From Corynebacterium liangguodongii (GTDB lineage Bacteria; Actinomycetota; Actinomycetes; Mycobacteriales; Mycobacteriaceae), in contig NZ_CP026948.1 in assembly GCF_003070865.1 (NCBI RefSeq), positions 372,001 to 436,000 on the forward strand: a DNA stretch of 64,000 nucleotides, read 5' to 3'. Every line of letters starts with the position of its first letter. Position 1 is the first letter of the stretch. The notes beneath the pieces were generated by a model, which ran no database searches, was not told where the DNA came from, and saw only the letters and a program-made list of their open reading frames with translations. The translations under genes were made by a program, and so were the position numbers. Below, in pieces: positions 1 to 8,171 of this stretch.

Positions 1-111
1 AAGCTGTGTGCTCGCTCGGGATGCGAGGGGAAATTTCCCTTGGGTGCCGGAGTCTAAGCGTGCGGAGATTTTCCACACCCGCTCTCGCTACATCCAGGAG
101 GAATCAAGATT

Positions 112-267
112 ATGAGCATTGGCGGCATCGTCGCTACCGTCCTGTCGATCATCCCGGCCATCATTGGCACGGGTCTGTCTTCCTTCGGGCTCTACACCCT
201 CGCGGTGCGCACCGGCCTGATGGACGCCGTTCCGGCCATCGACCAGTTCGCCCACTCCATCATCTAG
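112..267 (+). CDS. small hydrophobic protein A (51 aa) of a tandem pair
   Basis: Unrecognised micro-protein of 51 aa, too short for most gene callers. It starts at an ATG preceded by a strong AGGAGGA Shine-Dalgarno at 96-102 and ends at TAG 265-267. The N-terminal half is a hydrophobic stretch (residues 4-20, rich in Ile/Val/Ala/Gly); the C-terminal half carries GLYTL (26-30), then a Gly-Leu-Met and Pro-Ala-Ile-Asp-Gln pattern. The second half aligns with the next gene (314-415), so the two are paralogues. Corynebacteria make very small channel-forming cell-wall proteins (PorA/PorH, about 40-60 aa, without signal peptides), often as neighbouring pairs. Size and pairing fit, but I see no clear sequence match, so a porin-like role is only a guess. 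A toxin-like membrane peptide is an alternative. Confidence 0.65.
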   Translation: MSIGGIVATVLSIIPAIIGTGLSSFGLYTLAVRTGLMDAVPAIDQFAHSII

Positions 268-313
268 TCCCGCTCGACCACCCCTAGTTCGACCCGCATA
301 GGAGGAAACCCAC

Positions 314-415
314 ATGATCATGTCCGCGTACGGCCTCTACACCCTGCTCACGATGAACGGCATCATGGCCGCGATCCCGGTCGTCGAGCAGATCGTCAAC
401 TCCATCCACTTCTAG
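314..415 (+). CDS. small protein B (33 aa), paralogue of the preceding gene
   Basis: ORF of 33 aa with a GGAGGAAA ribosome site at 301-308 and ATG at 314 (a second in-frame ATG lies at 320). It lacks the hydrophobic N-terminal segment of protein A but repeats its C-terminal pattern almost residue by residue: aromatic-GLYTL, three residues, Asn/Thr-Gly-(Leu/Ile)-Met, Ala-(Val/Ile)-Pro, (Asp/Glu)-Gln, Ser-Ile. It lies 46 bp after gene A and just before a strong hairpin, so both are probably on one transcript. Good ribosome sites and conserved spacing argue that both are translated. Function unknown; a two-component membrane or cell-wall peptide is an inference. Confidence 0.6.
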   Translation: MIMSAYGLYTLLTMNGIMAAIPVVEQIVNSIHF

Positions 416-450
416 GAAATTCTAAGAAGACTGCGCGAGGGATTCGCGCG

Positions 451-491
451 AACGCGGGCGCCCCGGGCATCGTTCCCGGGGCGCCCGCGTT
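451..491 (+). terminator. strong hairpin after the micro-protein pair
   Basis: Perfect 17-bp inverted repeat (451-467 with 475-491) around a 7-nt loop, beginning AACGCGGGCG. It lacks a clear T-run. Its position 35 bp after the second micro-gene suggests a terminator or an mRNA-stabilising 3' hairpin. Confidence 0.7.
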
Positions 492-733
492 GTGGTTGCG
501 CGGGGTGGGCGGGAAGCGCCGTGAGCGATTTGGTTTTCGCACCTCGGGCGTGGTTTACTGTCGTAGTTGTCTCGAGCTGGTCGGGGTGTGAGCGCGTTTC
601 CGAGTGAGCGCCCCGAGACCCTTCGACCGCGTTTGGGCGGTTCGTCGATAAGCGAGAGGCGCAGAAAAGACATTGGCCACGTGCGTGCAGGACGGAAATC
701 TGGCGCACATACTACCAGGTCAGGAGACCAACT
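492..733 (+). promoter_or_regulatory. promoter and leader region of rplN-rplX-rplE
   Basis: No gene is seen here. A candidate promoter has TTTTCG at 534-539, a 16-bp spacer and TACTGT at 556-561. The roughly 170-nt leader can form a stem between TCGGGG (581-586) and CCCCGA (611-616). A GGTCAGGAG ribosome site lies just before the GTG start of rplN. Autoregulation through the leader is possible but not shown. Confidence 0.4.
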
Positions 734-1102
734 GTGATTCAGCCTGAATCGCGTCTGAAGGTCGCCGATAACACGGGCGCCAGGGAAATCCTGTGCATCC
801 GCGTGCTCGGCGGCTCTGTCCGACGCTTCGCCGGCATCGGCGACACGATCGTCGCCACCGTGAAGGAAGCCGCCCCGGGCGGCAACGTCAAGGAGGGTGA
901 GGTTGTCAAGGCCGTCATCGTCCGCGCCAAGAAGGAGACCCGTCGCCCGGACGGCTCCTACATTGCGTTCGATGAGAACGCTGCCGTTTTGATCAAGAAC
1001 GACACCGAGCCCCGCGGCACCCGCATCTTCGGCCCCGTCGCTCGCGAGCTGCGCGACAAGAAGTTCATGAAGATCGTTTCTCTCGCACCGGAGGTGATCT
1101 AA
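734..1102 (+). CDS. rplN: 50S ribosomal protein L14
   Basis: L14, 122 aa, full length. It binds 23S rRNA and forms an inter-subunit bridge in the large subunit. The N-terminal [15 protein letters not shown] signature and the central [10 protein letters not shown] are typical. The start is GTG at 734, which gives the family N-terminus and follows an AGGAG at 720-725. It is first of a three-gene unit with rplX (3 bp downstream) and rplE. In most bacteria the spc operon continues directly to rpsN/rpsH; here it is cut after rplE. Confidence 0.98.
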   Translation: MIQPESRLKVADNTGAREILCIRVLGGSVRRFAGIGDTIVATVKEAAPGGNVKEGEVVKAVIVRAKKETRRPDGSYIAFDENAAVLIKNDTEPRGTRIFGPVARELRDKKFMKIVSLAPEVI

Positions 1103-1105
1103 CCC

Positions 1106-1420
1106 ATGAAGATCAAGAAGGGCGATATGGTCCAGGTCATCTCTGGCAAGGACAAGGGCGCTCAGGGCAAGGTCATCGAGGCCTACCCGAAGCGCTCTAA
1201 GGTCCTCGTCGAGGGCGTGAACCGAGTGAAGAAGCACGTCGCGAACTCGTACAACGAGCGCGGCGCCGAGTCCGGCGGAATTGTCACCCAGGAGGCCCCG
1301 ATCCACGTCTCCAACGTGATGCTCCTTGATTCCGACGGCACCCCGACCCGCGTGGGCTACCGCTTCGACGAGAACGGCAAGAAGGTCCGCGTGGCAAAGT
1401 CGAACGGGAAGGACATCTAA
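1106..1420 (+). CDS. rplX: 50S ribosomal protein L24
   Basis: L24, 104 aa, an assembly-initiator protein that binds the 5' end of 23S rRNA. The KOW motif region (residues 3-30, [20 protein letters not shown]) is clear. It starts 3 bp after rplN and ends 2 bp before rplE, so the three are translated together. Length is normal. Confidence 0.98.
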   Translation: MKIKKGDMVQVISGKDKGAQGKVIEAYPKRSKVLVEGVNRVKKHVANSYNERGAESGGIVTQEAPIHVSNVMLLDSDGTPTRVGYRFDENGKKVRVAKSNGKDI

Positions 1421-1422
1421 GC

Positions 1423-2001
1423 ATGGCTGAGAACTACACCCCGCGCCTCAAGGCGCGTTACAAGGACGACATCCGCGCCAAGCTCAACGACGAGTTCCAC
1501 TACGACAACGTCATGCAGATCCCCGGCCTGACCAAGATCGTGGTCAACATGGGTGTCGGTGATGCCGCGCGCGACTCCAAGGTCATCAACGGCGCGCTCG
1601 AGGACCTCACGGCGATCACCGGCCAGAAGCCGCAGCTGCGCCGCGCCCGCAAGTCCATCGCGAACTTCAAGCTCCGCGAGGGCATGCCGATCGGCGCTAA
1701 GGTCACCCTGCGCGGTGACCGCATGTGGGAGTTCCTCGACCGCCTGCTCTCCATCGCGCTTCCTCGTATCCGCGACTTCCGCGGCTTAAGCGATAAGCAG
1801 TTCGACGGTGCGGGCAACTACACCTTCGGCCTCAACGAGCAGACCATGTTCTACGAGATCGACATCGATAAGGTCGACCGCGTCCGCGGCATGGACATCA
1901 CGCTCGTGACCACCGCGACGACCGACGACGAGGGCCGCGCGCTGCTGCGCCACCTCGGCTTCCCGTTCGCGGACAAGGATGGGAAGATGCAGCAGGCCTA
2001 G
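1423..2001 (+). CDS. rplE: 50S ribosomal protein L5
   Basis: L5, 192 aa, which binds 5S rRNA in the central protuberance. Conserved blocks include [16 protein letters not shown] (about 31-46), [26 protein letters not shown] (about 66-91) and [13 protein letters not shown] near the C-terminus. It is the last gene of the unit and is followed within 20 bp by a terminator. rpsN is absent from its usual place after rplE, which I recall as normal for corynebacteria. Confidence 0.98.
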   Translation: MAENYTPRLKARYKDDIRAKLNDEFHYDNVMQIPGLTKIVVNMGVGDAARDSKVINGALEDLTAITGQKPQLRRARKSIANFKLREGMPIGAKVTLRGDRMWEFLDRLLSIALPRIRDFRGLSDKQFDGAGNYTFGLNEQTMFYEIDIDKVDRVRGMDITLVTTATTDDEGRALLRHLGFPFADKDGKMQQA

Positions 2002-2017
2002 CGTTTGTGCTCCCATC

Positions 2018-2054
2018 AAGCCGCCTCCCGAGAAGCTTTCGGGCGGCGGCTTTT
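2018..2054 (+). terminator. terminator after rplE
   Basis: Stem AAGCCGCC (2018-2025) pairs with GGCGGCTT (2045-2052), with a further TCCCGA/TCGGG stem inside, followed by TTTT. A typical rho-independent site that ends the first ribosomal unit. Confidence 0.85.
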
Positions 2055-2145
2055 CGCGTTACGCTTCCCTGTCGAACCGCCGGGGGTTCAACCTTAAGGT
2101 GGTGACAGCTTATTTGCCATGACCTTTCACCGGGGAGAGCCACCT

Positions 2146-2579
2146 ATGGTCAGTCGCCACCGCGCAGGCTTACCACTGGCCGCCGTTGCCACAGCCGCCG
2201 TGGTCCTGATTGCCGCTGCGGCGGTGCCTTGCGCTTTATCTCAGCGCCAATGAGAGCGTTGGCCCGGTCCAGGCGGTGGTTGCGGGAGGGTAGCGCGGAG
2301 GTTTCAACGTCAGCGTGATTGGTGCAGACCCTGGCATCGGGGGTTTAAGCGGCCTTGAACGAATCGGGGACAGCAGGTGGATCGCCATTTCCGATGGCAA
2401 GGGGGACCGTGGGCCCGTACGCGCATACATCTTCGTTTCACCCGAGCACGGTACTTTTTCAGTGGCGCCGCAGCGTCATAGTGGTCTCGGACGACAACGT
2501 CAACCCGATGCAGCGCATGCTGTTTCACGCTCTTCTCGTGCCGGACGCACCACAGGTTTCGCGGTCTGGGTACCGCTGA
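2146..2579 (+). pseudogene. remnant of a secreted phytase-like (esterase-like) protein gene
   Basis: A broken gene read in three frames. From ATG 2146, after a GGGGAGAG ribosome site, a signal-peptide-like sequence of about 27 residues runs into TGA at 2251. In the next frame (2225-2290) the reading continues, meets TAG at 2291, then gives GADPGIGGLSGLERIGDSRW and WIAISDGKGDRGPVRAYIF (about 2318-2440), matching the N-terminal pattern (V/I)GGLSG-(x)n-AISDD of phytase-like secreted proteins. In the third frame, SVIVVSDDNVNPMQRMLFHAL (about 2475-2540) matches the family C-terminal pattern of a hydrophobic strand followed by SDDNFNP. The roughly 250 residues expected between are missing, so the gene has an internal deletion plus a frameshift and a nonsense codon. 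It lies in the accessory island. Confidence 0.6.
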
Positions 2580-2672
2580 TTACACAGCGGATGGCCGCAC
2601 CCGGGCGCCTGGGTGGGGTTGGGCCCGAGAAAATATTTCAAAATGCGAACAGTGTGCCAAAACTAAACGTAA

Positions 2673-2688
2673 TGTGTTCCCATACACA
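2673..2688. promoter_or_regulatory. small inverted repeat upstream of the lipase gene
   Basis: TGTGT, six bases (TCCCAT), ACACA forms a perfect inverted repeat 28 bp before the lipase start and overlaps its likely -10 region. A wider pair AGTGTG (2651-2656) and CACACT (2685-2690) is also present. It could be a repressor operator; no regulator gene is adjacent. Confidence 0.25.
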
Positions 2689-2716
2689 CTAGGACGTCTC
2701 TAGAGAGGGAGATCAC

Positions 2717-4204
2717 ATGCGTCGTTTTACTGGACAAGCCGGGCGTCCGCGGGTGCGCGCTTCTTTCCTCGCTGTCGGCGGGGCTGCGTTGTCGGCGGCG
2801 ATATCGCTGTGTGCCGTGGCAGCGCCTGTTGCCCACGCTGAGGGGAGTTCGTTGAAGGGATCCTCTGTGGGATCTTCGGTGGTGACTCGACCCGTGGTAG
2901 CGCCGGGCGAGGTCGACCCGTTCTACGACACATCTACCGTCACGCCGGTGCGAGAGGGTGAGATCCTGCGCACCCAGCAAGCCTCCTACTCCGGCATCTT
3001 CGGTGATGCTGCTCTGGCACTGCCGGACAGCGTGGACAAAATCATGTACACCACGCGTGATGCCTCCGGCGCGTTGACTCCGGTAACCGGGTACGTCCTT
3101 GAACCAGCGGTGCCGTGGCGCGGGGAAGGAGAGCGGCCCACCGTTGTGATCGTGCGGGGGACCGTCGGCCAGGGCGACCACTGCGCACCCTCGCGCAACT
3201 GGCCGCTGGATGGTCAGCCGGACCCCGTGAACACGGGCAGGTTTGTCAACCTTGAGGGCCTCTACGACATGGTGTTTGCCGATCAGGGGATACGCGTTGT
3301 GGTCACGGATCTGGTCGGGATGGGAACTCAGGGCACGCATACCTACATGAATCGCGACGACCAGGCGCACGCGATGCTCGACGCAGCTCGAGCTGCGCGC
3401 ACCCTGGTAGAAAGCCGGGGCGGCAGGTTCGGCCAGGTGGGTCTCTACGGCCACTCGCAGGGTGGGGGCGCTTCTGCGGCCGCGGCAGAGGCCCAGCCAA
3501 CCTACGCGCCCGATATTAACCTCGCTGCGGCGTACGCCTCTGCACCGCCGGCGGACCTTGACGAGGTACAGCGCAACATTGATGGTTCCGACCTGGTCGG
3601 CGCAATCGGTTTTACCATCAACGGGCTCCTCGCCCGGTACCCGAGTCTTGCGCCCATTATCGAGGCTAACGTCACTCCTGAGGGGAAGGATGTGCTCACC
3701 CGGGTCTCTCAGATGTGCACCAACGACATTATGGAAGAATTCGGTTTCCAAAACACCCGGCAGTGGATCACCGGAGAGCGATCCTTGACAGAGCTGACGC
3801 GAGCATTTCCTGAGACCAAGGCGGCGATGGATGATCAGGTGATCGGCACTGGACGGCCGCGCGTGCCTGTGATGATCGTCTCCGGTCCTTACGACCGCAA
3901 CGTTGCATATGGTCAAGCAAAGCACCTCGCGCAGACCTGGTGCGCGAAGGGCGTTGATGTGGTCTATCGCGACGATTTCCTCCCTGAACTGGGAGCGCTC
4001 GGCGAGTACAACCATGTCGCTCAGGCTGTATCCGGAGGGTCTTTCGGCATCCCGTTCATTGTCAACGCCTTCTATGGTCGTGGCCCCGCGGCGGGGACAA
4101 CCTGTACGAATTTCAACGGTAACACAGGGTCGTCCGTAGCCGACTCCAGCTCCGCGCTGAGCTCGATGCCGTTGTCGAGCGGGCTGATGTCCTCTATGCC
4201 TTAG
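2717..4204 (+). CDS. secreted lipase/esterase (LIP family, alpha/beta hydrolase)
   Basis: Predicted secreted lipase of 495 aa. The start ATG follows GAGAGGGAG. The N-terminus has an Arg-rich n-region, a hydrophobic core (about 17-36) and a probable signal peptidase site after AHA (39-41). The body resembles secretory lipases (Candida/LIP type). The nucleophile elbow GHSQGG is at 245-250 (Ser247), with Asp393 in GPYDRNV and His433 in EYNHVAQ as the likely triad. The Ser-rich C-terminal tail (about 468-495) is low-complexity. It would hydrolyse acyl esters outside the cell and could supply fatty acids to a lipid-requiring corynebacterium. It stands alone between the phytase remnant and the convergent siderophore reductase. 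Substrate is not predictable here. Confidence 0.85.
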   Translation: MRRFTGQAGRPRVRASFLAVGGAALSAAISLCAVAAPVAHAEGSSLKGSSVGSSVVTRPVVAPGEVDPFYDTSTVTPVREGEILRTQQASYSGIFGDAALALPDSVDKIMYTTRDASGALTPVTGYVLEPAVPWRGEGERPTVVIVRGTVGQGDHCAPSRNWPLDGQPDPVNTGRFVNLEGLYDMVFADQGIRVVVTDLVGMGTQGTHTYMNRDDQAHAMLDAARAARTLVESRGGRFGQVGLYGHSQGGGASAAAAEAQPTYAPDINLAAAYASAPPADLDEVQRNIDGSDLVGAIGFTINGLLARYPSLAPIIEANVTPEGKDVLTRVSQMCTNDIMEEFGFQNTRQWITGERSLTELTRAFPETKAAMDDQVIGTGRPRVPVMIVSGPYDRNVAYGQAKHLAQTWCAKGVDVVYRDDFLPELGALGEYNHVAQAVSGGSFGIPFIVNAFYGRGPAAGTTCTNFNGNTGSSVADSSSALSSMPLSSGLMSSMP

Positions 4205-4228
4205 TGGGCCGTGGCATCTGGGGTTGTT

Positions 4229-5020
4229 TTAAGGGCGTGCCTTGCCGCGGAACCAGTACGGCACCCAGACCACGTTTGCGGGGGAGATGCCCCAACCCGT
4301 CACCGCAAGCCGGCGAACGGCCTTCGCCAGCTCTCCTTCGCCCGAGACCCAGACGGATCGAGGAGCGCTGTGCACGTCGTAGGCACCGTGGAGCGTGCCC
4401 AGTACCACTCGGGTTTCCCCTGTCTCTTCGGCACTGACCACCGTGAGGTTGCGTAGTGAGCGGGACCACTCAGCCACGAACCGGCCTTCAACCTCATCGG
4501 TCGAGGTCACCACCGCTACGACATCGGTGCGGCTCAGTGCCTGGGGGGCGTTCGCTCGCTGGTAGGCCAAAATGTGGCGCAGCGCGGGCAGTGCCGAGGC
4601 ATCGGCGACGAGCAGCTGCGAATCCGTCGGGGGCACCCATAGGGCGGGGCAGGTGAAGATCCCGACAGTATCCCCGGGACGAGCGCGCCGAATCCATCGC
4701 GAGCCGGGGCCGGAATCCCCGTGGGTGACAACGTCAACGTCGATTTCCTGTTCAGCGGGCCGGAAGTTGCGGACGGTGTACCAGCGCAGTTCCGGGCGTT
4801 TTTCTTCAGGCAGGGCCGAGACCGCCGAGCGGATGTTCACTCCGTCAATCTCGAACGGGGTGAACTCCTGACCTTTCTTGGGCATGATCAATCCAAAGTA
4901 CTCATCTGGACCGGTGAGGCGGTGCCGGGAGAACGCCGGTGAGCTGAACGTGAGTCGGTGCAGCTTGGGCTTGAGCTGCTGGTTCGCGGTCAAGGTGGCG
5001 GGCAAGAGCGTGTGTGACAT
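4229..5020 (-). CDS. siderophore-interacting protein (FAD-dependent ferric-siderophore reductase)
   Basis: SIP/ViuB-family flavoprotein of 263 aa that reduces ferric siderophores in the cytoplasm to release iron. The FAD-binding motif RWYTVR is at 79-84, followed by a typical FRPAEQEIDVDVVTHGDSGPGS-like region (86-107) and an NAD(P)H-binding C-terminal half (about 135-250, LLVADASALPALRHIL). The start at 5020 is preceded on its strand by GGAGGA. It is transcribed divergently from the importer operon across a DtxR-type box, so both should be induced by iron starvation. Length is normal for the family. Confidence 0.9.
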   Translation of the reverse strand: MSHTLLPATLTANQQLKPKLHRLTFSSPAFSRHRLTGPDEYFGLIMPKKGQEFTPFEIDGVNIRSAVSALPEEKRPELRWYTVRNFRPAEQEIDVDVVTHGDSGPGSRWIRRARPGDTVGIFTCPALWVPPTDSQLLVADASALPALRHILAYQRANAPQALSRTDVVAVVTSTDEVEGRFVAEWSRSLRNLTVVSAEETGETRVVLGTLHGAYDVHSAPRSVWVSGEGELAKAVRRLAVTGWGISPANVVWVPYWFRGKARP

Positions 5021-5045
5021 CGGGCAGTATTTCCTCCGACCTTGG

Positions 5046-5064
5046 GTAGGTTAGGCTTGCCTAA
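5046..5064. promoter_or_regulatory. DtxR-type iron box between the reductase and importer genes
   Basis: GTAGGTTAGGCTTGCCTAA matches 16 of 19 positions of the recalled DtxR/IdeR operator (TTAGGTTAGGCTAACCTAA), including both TAGG/CCTA half-site cores. It sits 26 bp upstream of the minus-strand reductase start and overlaps the -35 region of a plausible plus-strand promoter whose -10 is TAGGAT at 5081-5086. It predicts repression of both transcripts by iron-loaded DtxR. Confidence 0.8.
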
Positions 5065-5135
5065 GACCATAGTGGCCTCTTAGGATGGCTTCAATCTCCC
5101 CGCCATTCGACGCATTTCTACAGAAAGGTCTCCAC

Positions 5136-6095
5136 ATGACTTCGGTGTCCCACCGAGCTTTTGCTGCGGTTGCGGTCCTGACCGCTTCGGCACTTGCCTT
5201 AAGCGCGTGCTCCCGTGGTGAGGGGGCTGACCCCGCGGCCAGGACGGAGCCCTCCATTGCGGCTGCGGAACCGCGAGTCGCCAGCCTCGGTTTAGGGGAC
5301 GCGGACACGCTTCTTGCACTGGGAGTCACGCCCGTTGCTGTTGCTCCCTGGGGTGCAGAAGGTGACGGCGATGGCTCGGGCGTTGGGCCGTGGTCGAAGG
5401 AGCTACTTGGCAGTGCTCAGCCGGAGGTCATCTACAACACCGCAAGCGGTTTCACCGCAGACATCCTCGAGCAGGTTGCCGCGGCGGACCCGACTCAGAT
5501 CGTCGCAGTAAACCAAGCCGTCGATGACCAGGCACGGGTCTCTCTCGAAGGGATCGCCCCGAGCACTCTGAAACCTGAGGGATACCCAGACTGGCAGATC
5601 CCATGGGATAAACAGGTGGAGACGATCGCTGATGCCGTGGACCGAGAACACGAGGGCGAGCAGCTGGTTAAAGACACCCGAGAAGCCTTTGTAAGGTTCA
5701 AAGCCGATCACCCGGAGTCGCAGGGAAAACGCGCCGCCATCGTCATGCCGTACGAAGGCAAGATCGGTCTGTACACAGCGTCGGACGGACGCGGACAGTT
5801 CATTGAGAACCTCGGTTTTACCATCCCCGAGGAACTACAGGGCGACGGCGCCAGCTTCTTCGTTGACTACGCGCCGGAGAACTATGATCGGCTCAACGGT
5901 GTGGATTACCTCTTTGTGCTCGACTACAACGGGGCCATCGACGCGCTGAAGGACGATCCGACCTTCCAGCAACTCGACGTGGTTAAGGAAGGCCGGGTGC
6001 GCTACTTAGACACCGACACCGGAAATGCGATGAGCATGCCTAATCCGGTGACCATTCCATGGGCTATCCAGAAATTTGCAGGGCAGCTGGATTAA
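5136..6095 (+). CDS. siderophore ABC importer, substrate-binding lipoprotein
   Basis: FecB/CiuA-like periplasmic-binding lipoprotein of 319 aa. I chose ATG 5136 over the upstream in-frame start at 5085 because AGAAAGG lies at 5122-5128 and this start gives a clean signal peptide with lipobox LSAC (lipidated Cys25). The mature part has the VASLGLGDADTLLALGVTPV opening typical of type III binding proteins, and the GWAIQKFAGQL-like C-terminus. It captures a ferric siderophore at the outer face of the membrane and hands it to the permeases. It is first of a tightly packed operon (stop immediately followed by the permease ATG) under the DtxR box. Order and content match ciuA of C. diphtheriae. Confidence 0.9.
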   Translation: MTSVSHRAFAAVAVLTASALALSACSRGEGADPAARTEPSIAAAEPRVASLGLGDADTLLALGVTPVAVAPWGAEGDGDGSGVGPWSKELLGSAQPEVIYNTASGFTADILEQVAAADPTQIVAVNQAVDDQARVSLEGIAPSTLKPEGYPDWQIPWDKQVETIADAVDREHEGEQLVKDTREAFVRFKADHPESQGKRAAIVMPYEGKIGLYTASDGRGQFIENLGFTIPEELQGDGASFFVDYAPENYDRLNGVDYLFVLDYNGAIDALKDDPTFQQLDVVKEGRVRYLDTDTGNAMSMPNPVTIPWAIQKFAGQLD

Positions 6096-7115
6096 ATGAT
6101 GCATTCAGCGGGTCGTCAGCGCCGCGCAGCTCGGGGTGCCGCGTTGTCGGCCGGGCTCGTTATCGCGGTTGCGGTATGCGTTGCCGGCTCGCTTTTGCTC
6201 GGCTCGCGCACACTAGAACCCTCCGAGGTCGGTACCGCGCTGGTTGGAGGAGGCAGTGCGGAGATCAGCAACATAGTCTGGGGCCTACGCGTCCCCCGTA
6301 CGTTGCTGGCGCTCGCAGCCGGAGCTTCCCTCGCGGTTGCCGGTGCACTGGCGCAGTCGTGGACCCGCAATCCCCTGGCTGACCCCGGATTCATCGGGGT
6401 GACTGCCGGGGCGTCATGTGCTGTGGCGCTTTCCTCGCTGCTCGGTGCGGGCACCGCCCTTGGGCGAGGCGCGGCTTCTTTGGTGGGCGCGGCGGCTGCC
6501 TCCGCCCTCGTAGTGGCGGTGTCAACCCAGGCGCGCAGCCCACTGACCCTGGTTCTGGTGGGGGTGGGTGTGGACACAGCGCTGCGCTCGGCGGCCGGAC
6601 TGATTGGGCTGTTCGACACTGATGTCCTTGACGTGATGCGTCGCTGGACGACGGGATCCACCTTCGGCCGGGATAGATCCGACATCGTGATCGCGGTGGT
6701 CGGCCTAGCGCTCGGGCTCGCCCTGGCAGGGTTGGCTTCCCGCCCGCTCGATCTTCTAGCAATGGGGGAGGAGACGTCCCGCGCTCTTGGCAGCTCTCCG
6801 CGTACCGCCCAGGCATTGGCTGCGGCCGGGGTGGTCGTCCTTGCTGGCTCTGCTACCGCCGCCGTGGGCCCAGTCGCCTTCGTTGGCTTCGCCGCGCCCC
6901 ACCTGGTTCGCCGAGTTCTTGGCCCCCAGCTGACTCGAATGGTCGTGCCCACGGCGCTACTCGGTGCCGTTATCGTACTCGCAGCCGACATAATTGGCCG
7001 CCTGGTTATGCGGCCTGGGGAGCTGGAGATGTCTATCGTAGTGGCGGTGATCGGCACCCCGGCGCTGATCGCGGCCGTAAACCGCGGCCTGGGGTGGCGA
7101 AAGGCGGTGGTGTAA
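6096..7115 (+). CDS. siderophore ABC importer, FecCD-type permease 1
   Basis: BtuC/FecCD-family permease of 339 aa with about nine to ten membrane segments. Recognisable motifs are RVPRTLLALAAGASLAVAGA (about 69-88), the loop TRNPLADPGFIGV (about 91-103), and the GPVAFVGFAAPHLVRR segment (about 262-277), which contacts the ATPase. It starts directly at the base after the binding protein stop and ends directly before the second permease. CiuB-like by position. It appears intact. Confidence 0.92.
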   Translation: MMHSAGRQRRAARGAALSAGLVIAVAVCVAGSLLLGSRTLEPSEVGTALVGGGSAEISNIVWGLRVPRTLLALAAGASLAVAGALAQSWTRNPLADPGFIGVTAGASCAVALSSLLGAGTALGRGAASLVGAAAASALVVAVSTQARSPLTLVLVGVGVDTALRSAAGLIGLFDTDVLDVMRRWTTGSTFGRDRSDIVIAVVGLALGLALAGLASRPLDLLAMGEETSRALGSSPRTAQALAAAGVVVLAGSATAAVGPVAFVGFAAPHLVRRVLGPQLTRMVVPTALLGAVIVLAADIIGRLVMRPGELEMSIVVAVIGTPALIAAVNRGLGWRKAVV

Positions 7116-8146
7116 GTGTCCGCAGTGGGTGAAGCTCTGTGCGTGGCACGTCGGCGGCGCCTCTGGCGTACCACCTGGGCGACCGCGCTGCTGGGTGTCG
7201 CCGCGGTGCTGGCCTACCTCGTTTTGCTCGGTCAGGGTGCGGTGGCACTCACTCCCCGTCAGGTGATCGAGGTCCTCACCGGTGGGGGACGGCGCGCGAG
7301 ATCGCTGTGGTGTGGGACCTCCGCCTCCCAGTAGCGCTGGCGACCGTGATCGTAGGGGCCGCGCTCGGAGCGGCGGGGGCCTGGACACAGACAATGGCGC
7401 GCAACCCGCTGGCCTCGCCGGATATCCTCGGCGTTACCTCCGGCGCCGCCCTGTTCGTGGTGGCCGGAACGGTCACCACCCGCCCGGAGTTTGCGGAGGG
7501 CGTACCCACCTTCTGGTGGCGCGCGGGACTGGCCATGGTGGGATCACTTGGTGTGGTCGCGGTCCTCGCCTTGCTCGGGGGAATTGGCAGCGGAATCAGG
7601 ATCGTACTTACGGGTTTTGCTCTCTCGCTCATGTTGCAAGCTGGTACCAGCTTCCTCTTGCTCAAAGCGGAGGTGCTACGGGCGGCCGAGGCTCAGACCT
7701 GGATCGCAGGTTCGACGGGCTTCGTACGCGCCGACGCCATCGGGCCGCTTCTCCTCGGGCTTGCCCCGTTTGTGGCGGTCGGGGCCTGGTGTGCGCGCGA
7801 CGTCCCGCTTTTAGCGCACGACGACGATTCAGCCGCCACGCTTGGGGTGAACCTGCGCCGAAGCCGAGCCCTGTTAGTAGTCGCCGCAACCGGGGTTAGC
7901 GCTGTGGTGGTCTCGGTGGCGGGGCCGATCGGCTTCGTCGCGCTCATCGCGCCGCACCTGGCCCGCCTCATCGCTCGGGCACCGACACCTGGTCCGCTGA
8001 TCTCCGCTGCTGCAGGCGCTGCGTTGTTGTCAATCTGCGCGGTTATCGCCGGGTGGCTTCCGGTCGCCGCACCGGTGGGGTCCGTATCTTCCGTCATCGG
8101 CGGAGTTGCGCTAGTGGTTTTGGTCTGGCGACGTTACGCCGTTTAG
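7116..8146 (+). pseudogene. siderophore ABC importer, FecCD-type permease 2, frameshifted
   Basis: Second BtuC-type permease, interrupted by a one-base frameshift. The N-terminal frame starts at GTG 7116 (MSAVGEALCVARRRRLW...) and reads through QVIEVLTGGG before leaving the family pattern and stopping near 7334. The family sequence resumes in the -1 frame as TAREIAVVWDLRLPVALATV and continues to the normal end at 8146, with NPLASPDILGV and GPIGFVALIAPHLARL motifs. The switch falls at a run of five G (7284-7288); a sixth G would restore GGGTAREI. So it is either a true inactivation, a slippery or phase-variable tract, or a sequencing error in a homopolymer. If real, the importer lacks one half of its channel unless frameshifting occurs. 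Confidence 0.8.
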
Positions 8147-8171
8147 CTCAAGGTTTTAAGGGAAAGGGGTC

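Noticed and set aside
7281..7290. Programmed -1 frameshift signal in permease 2 as a firm call
   Set aside because: The G run could slip, but no downstream stimulatory stem or pseudoknot was identified, and related permeases are encoded in one frame; deletion or error is more likely.
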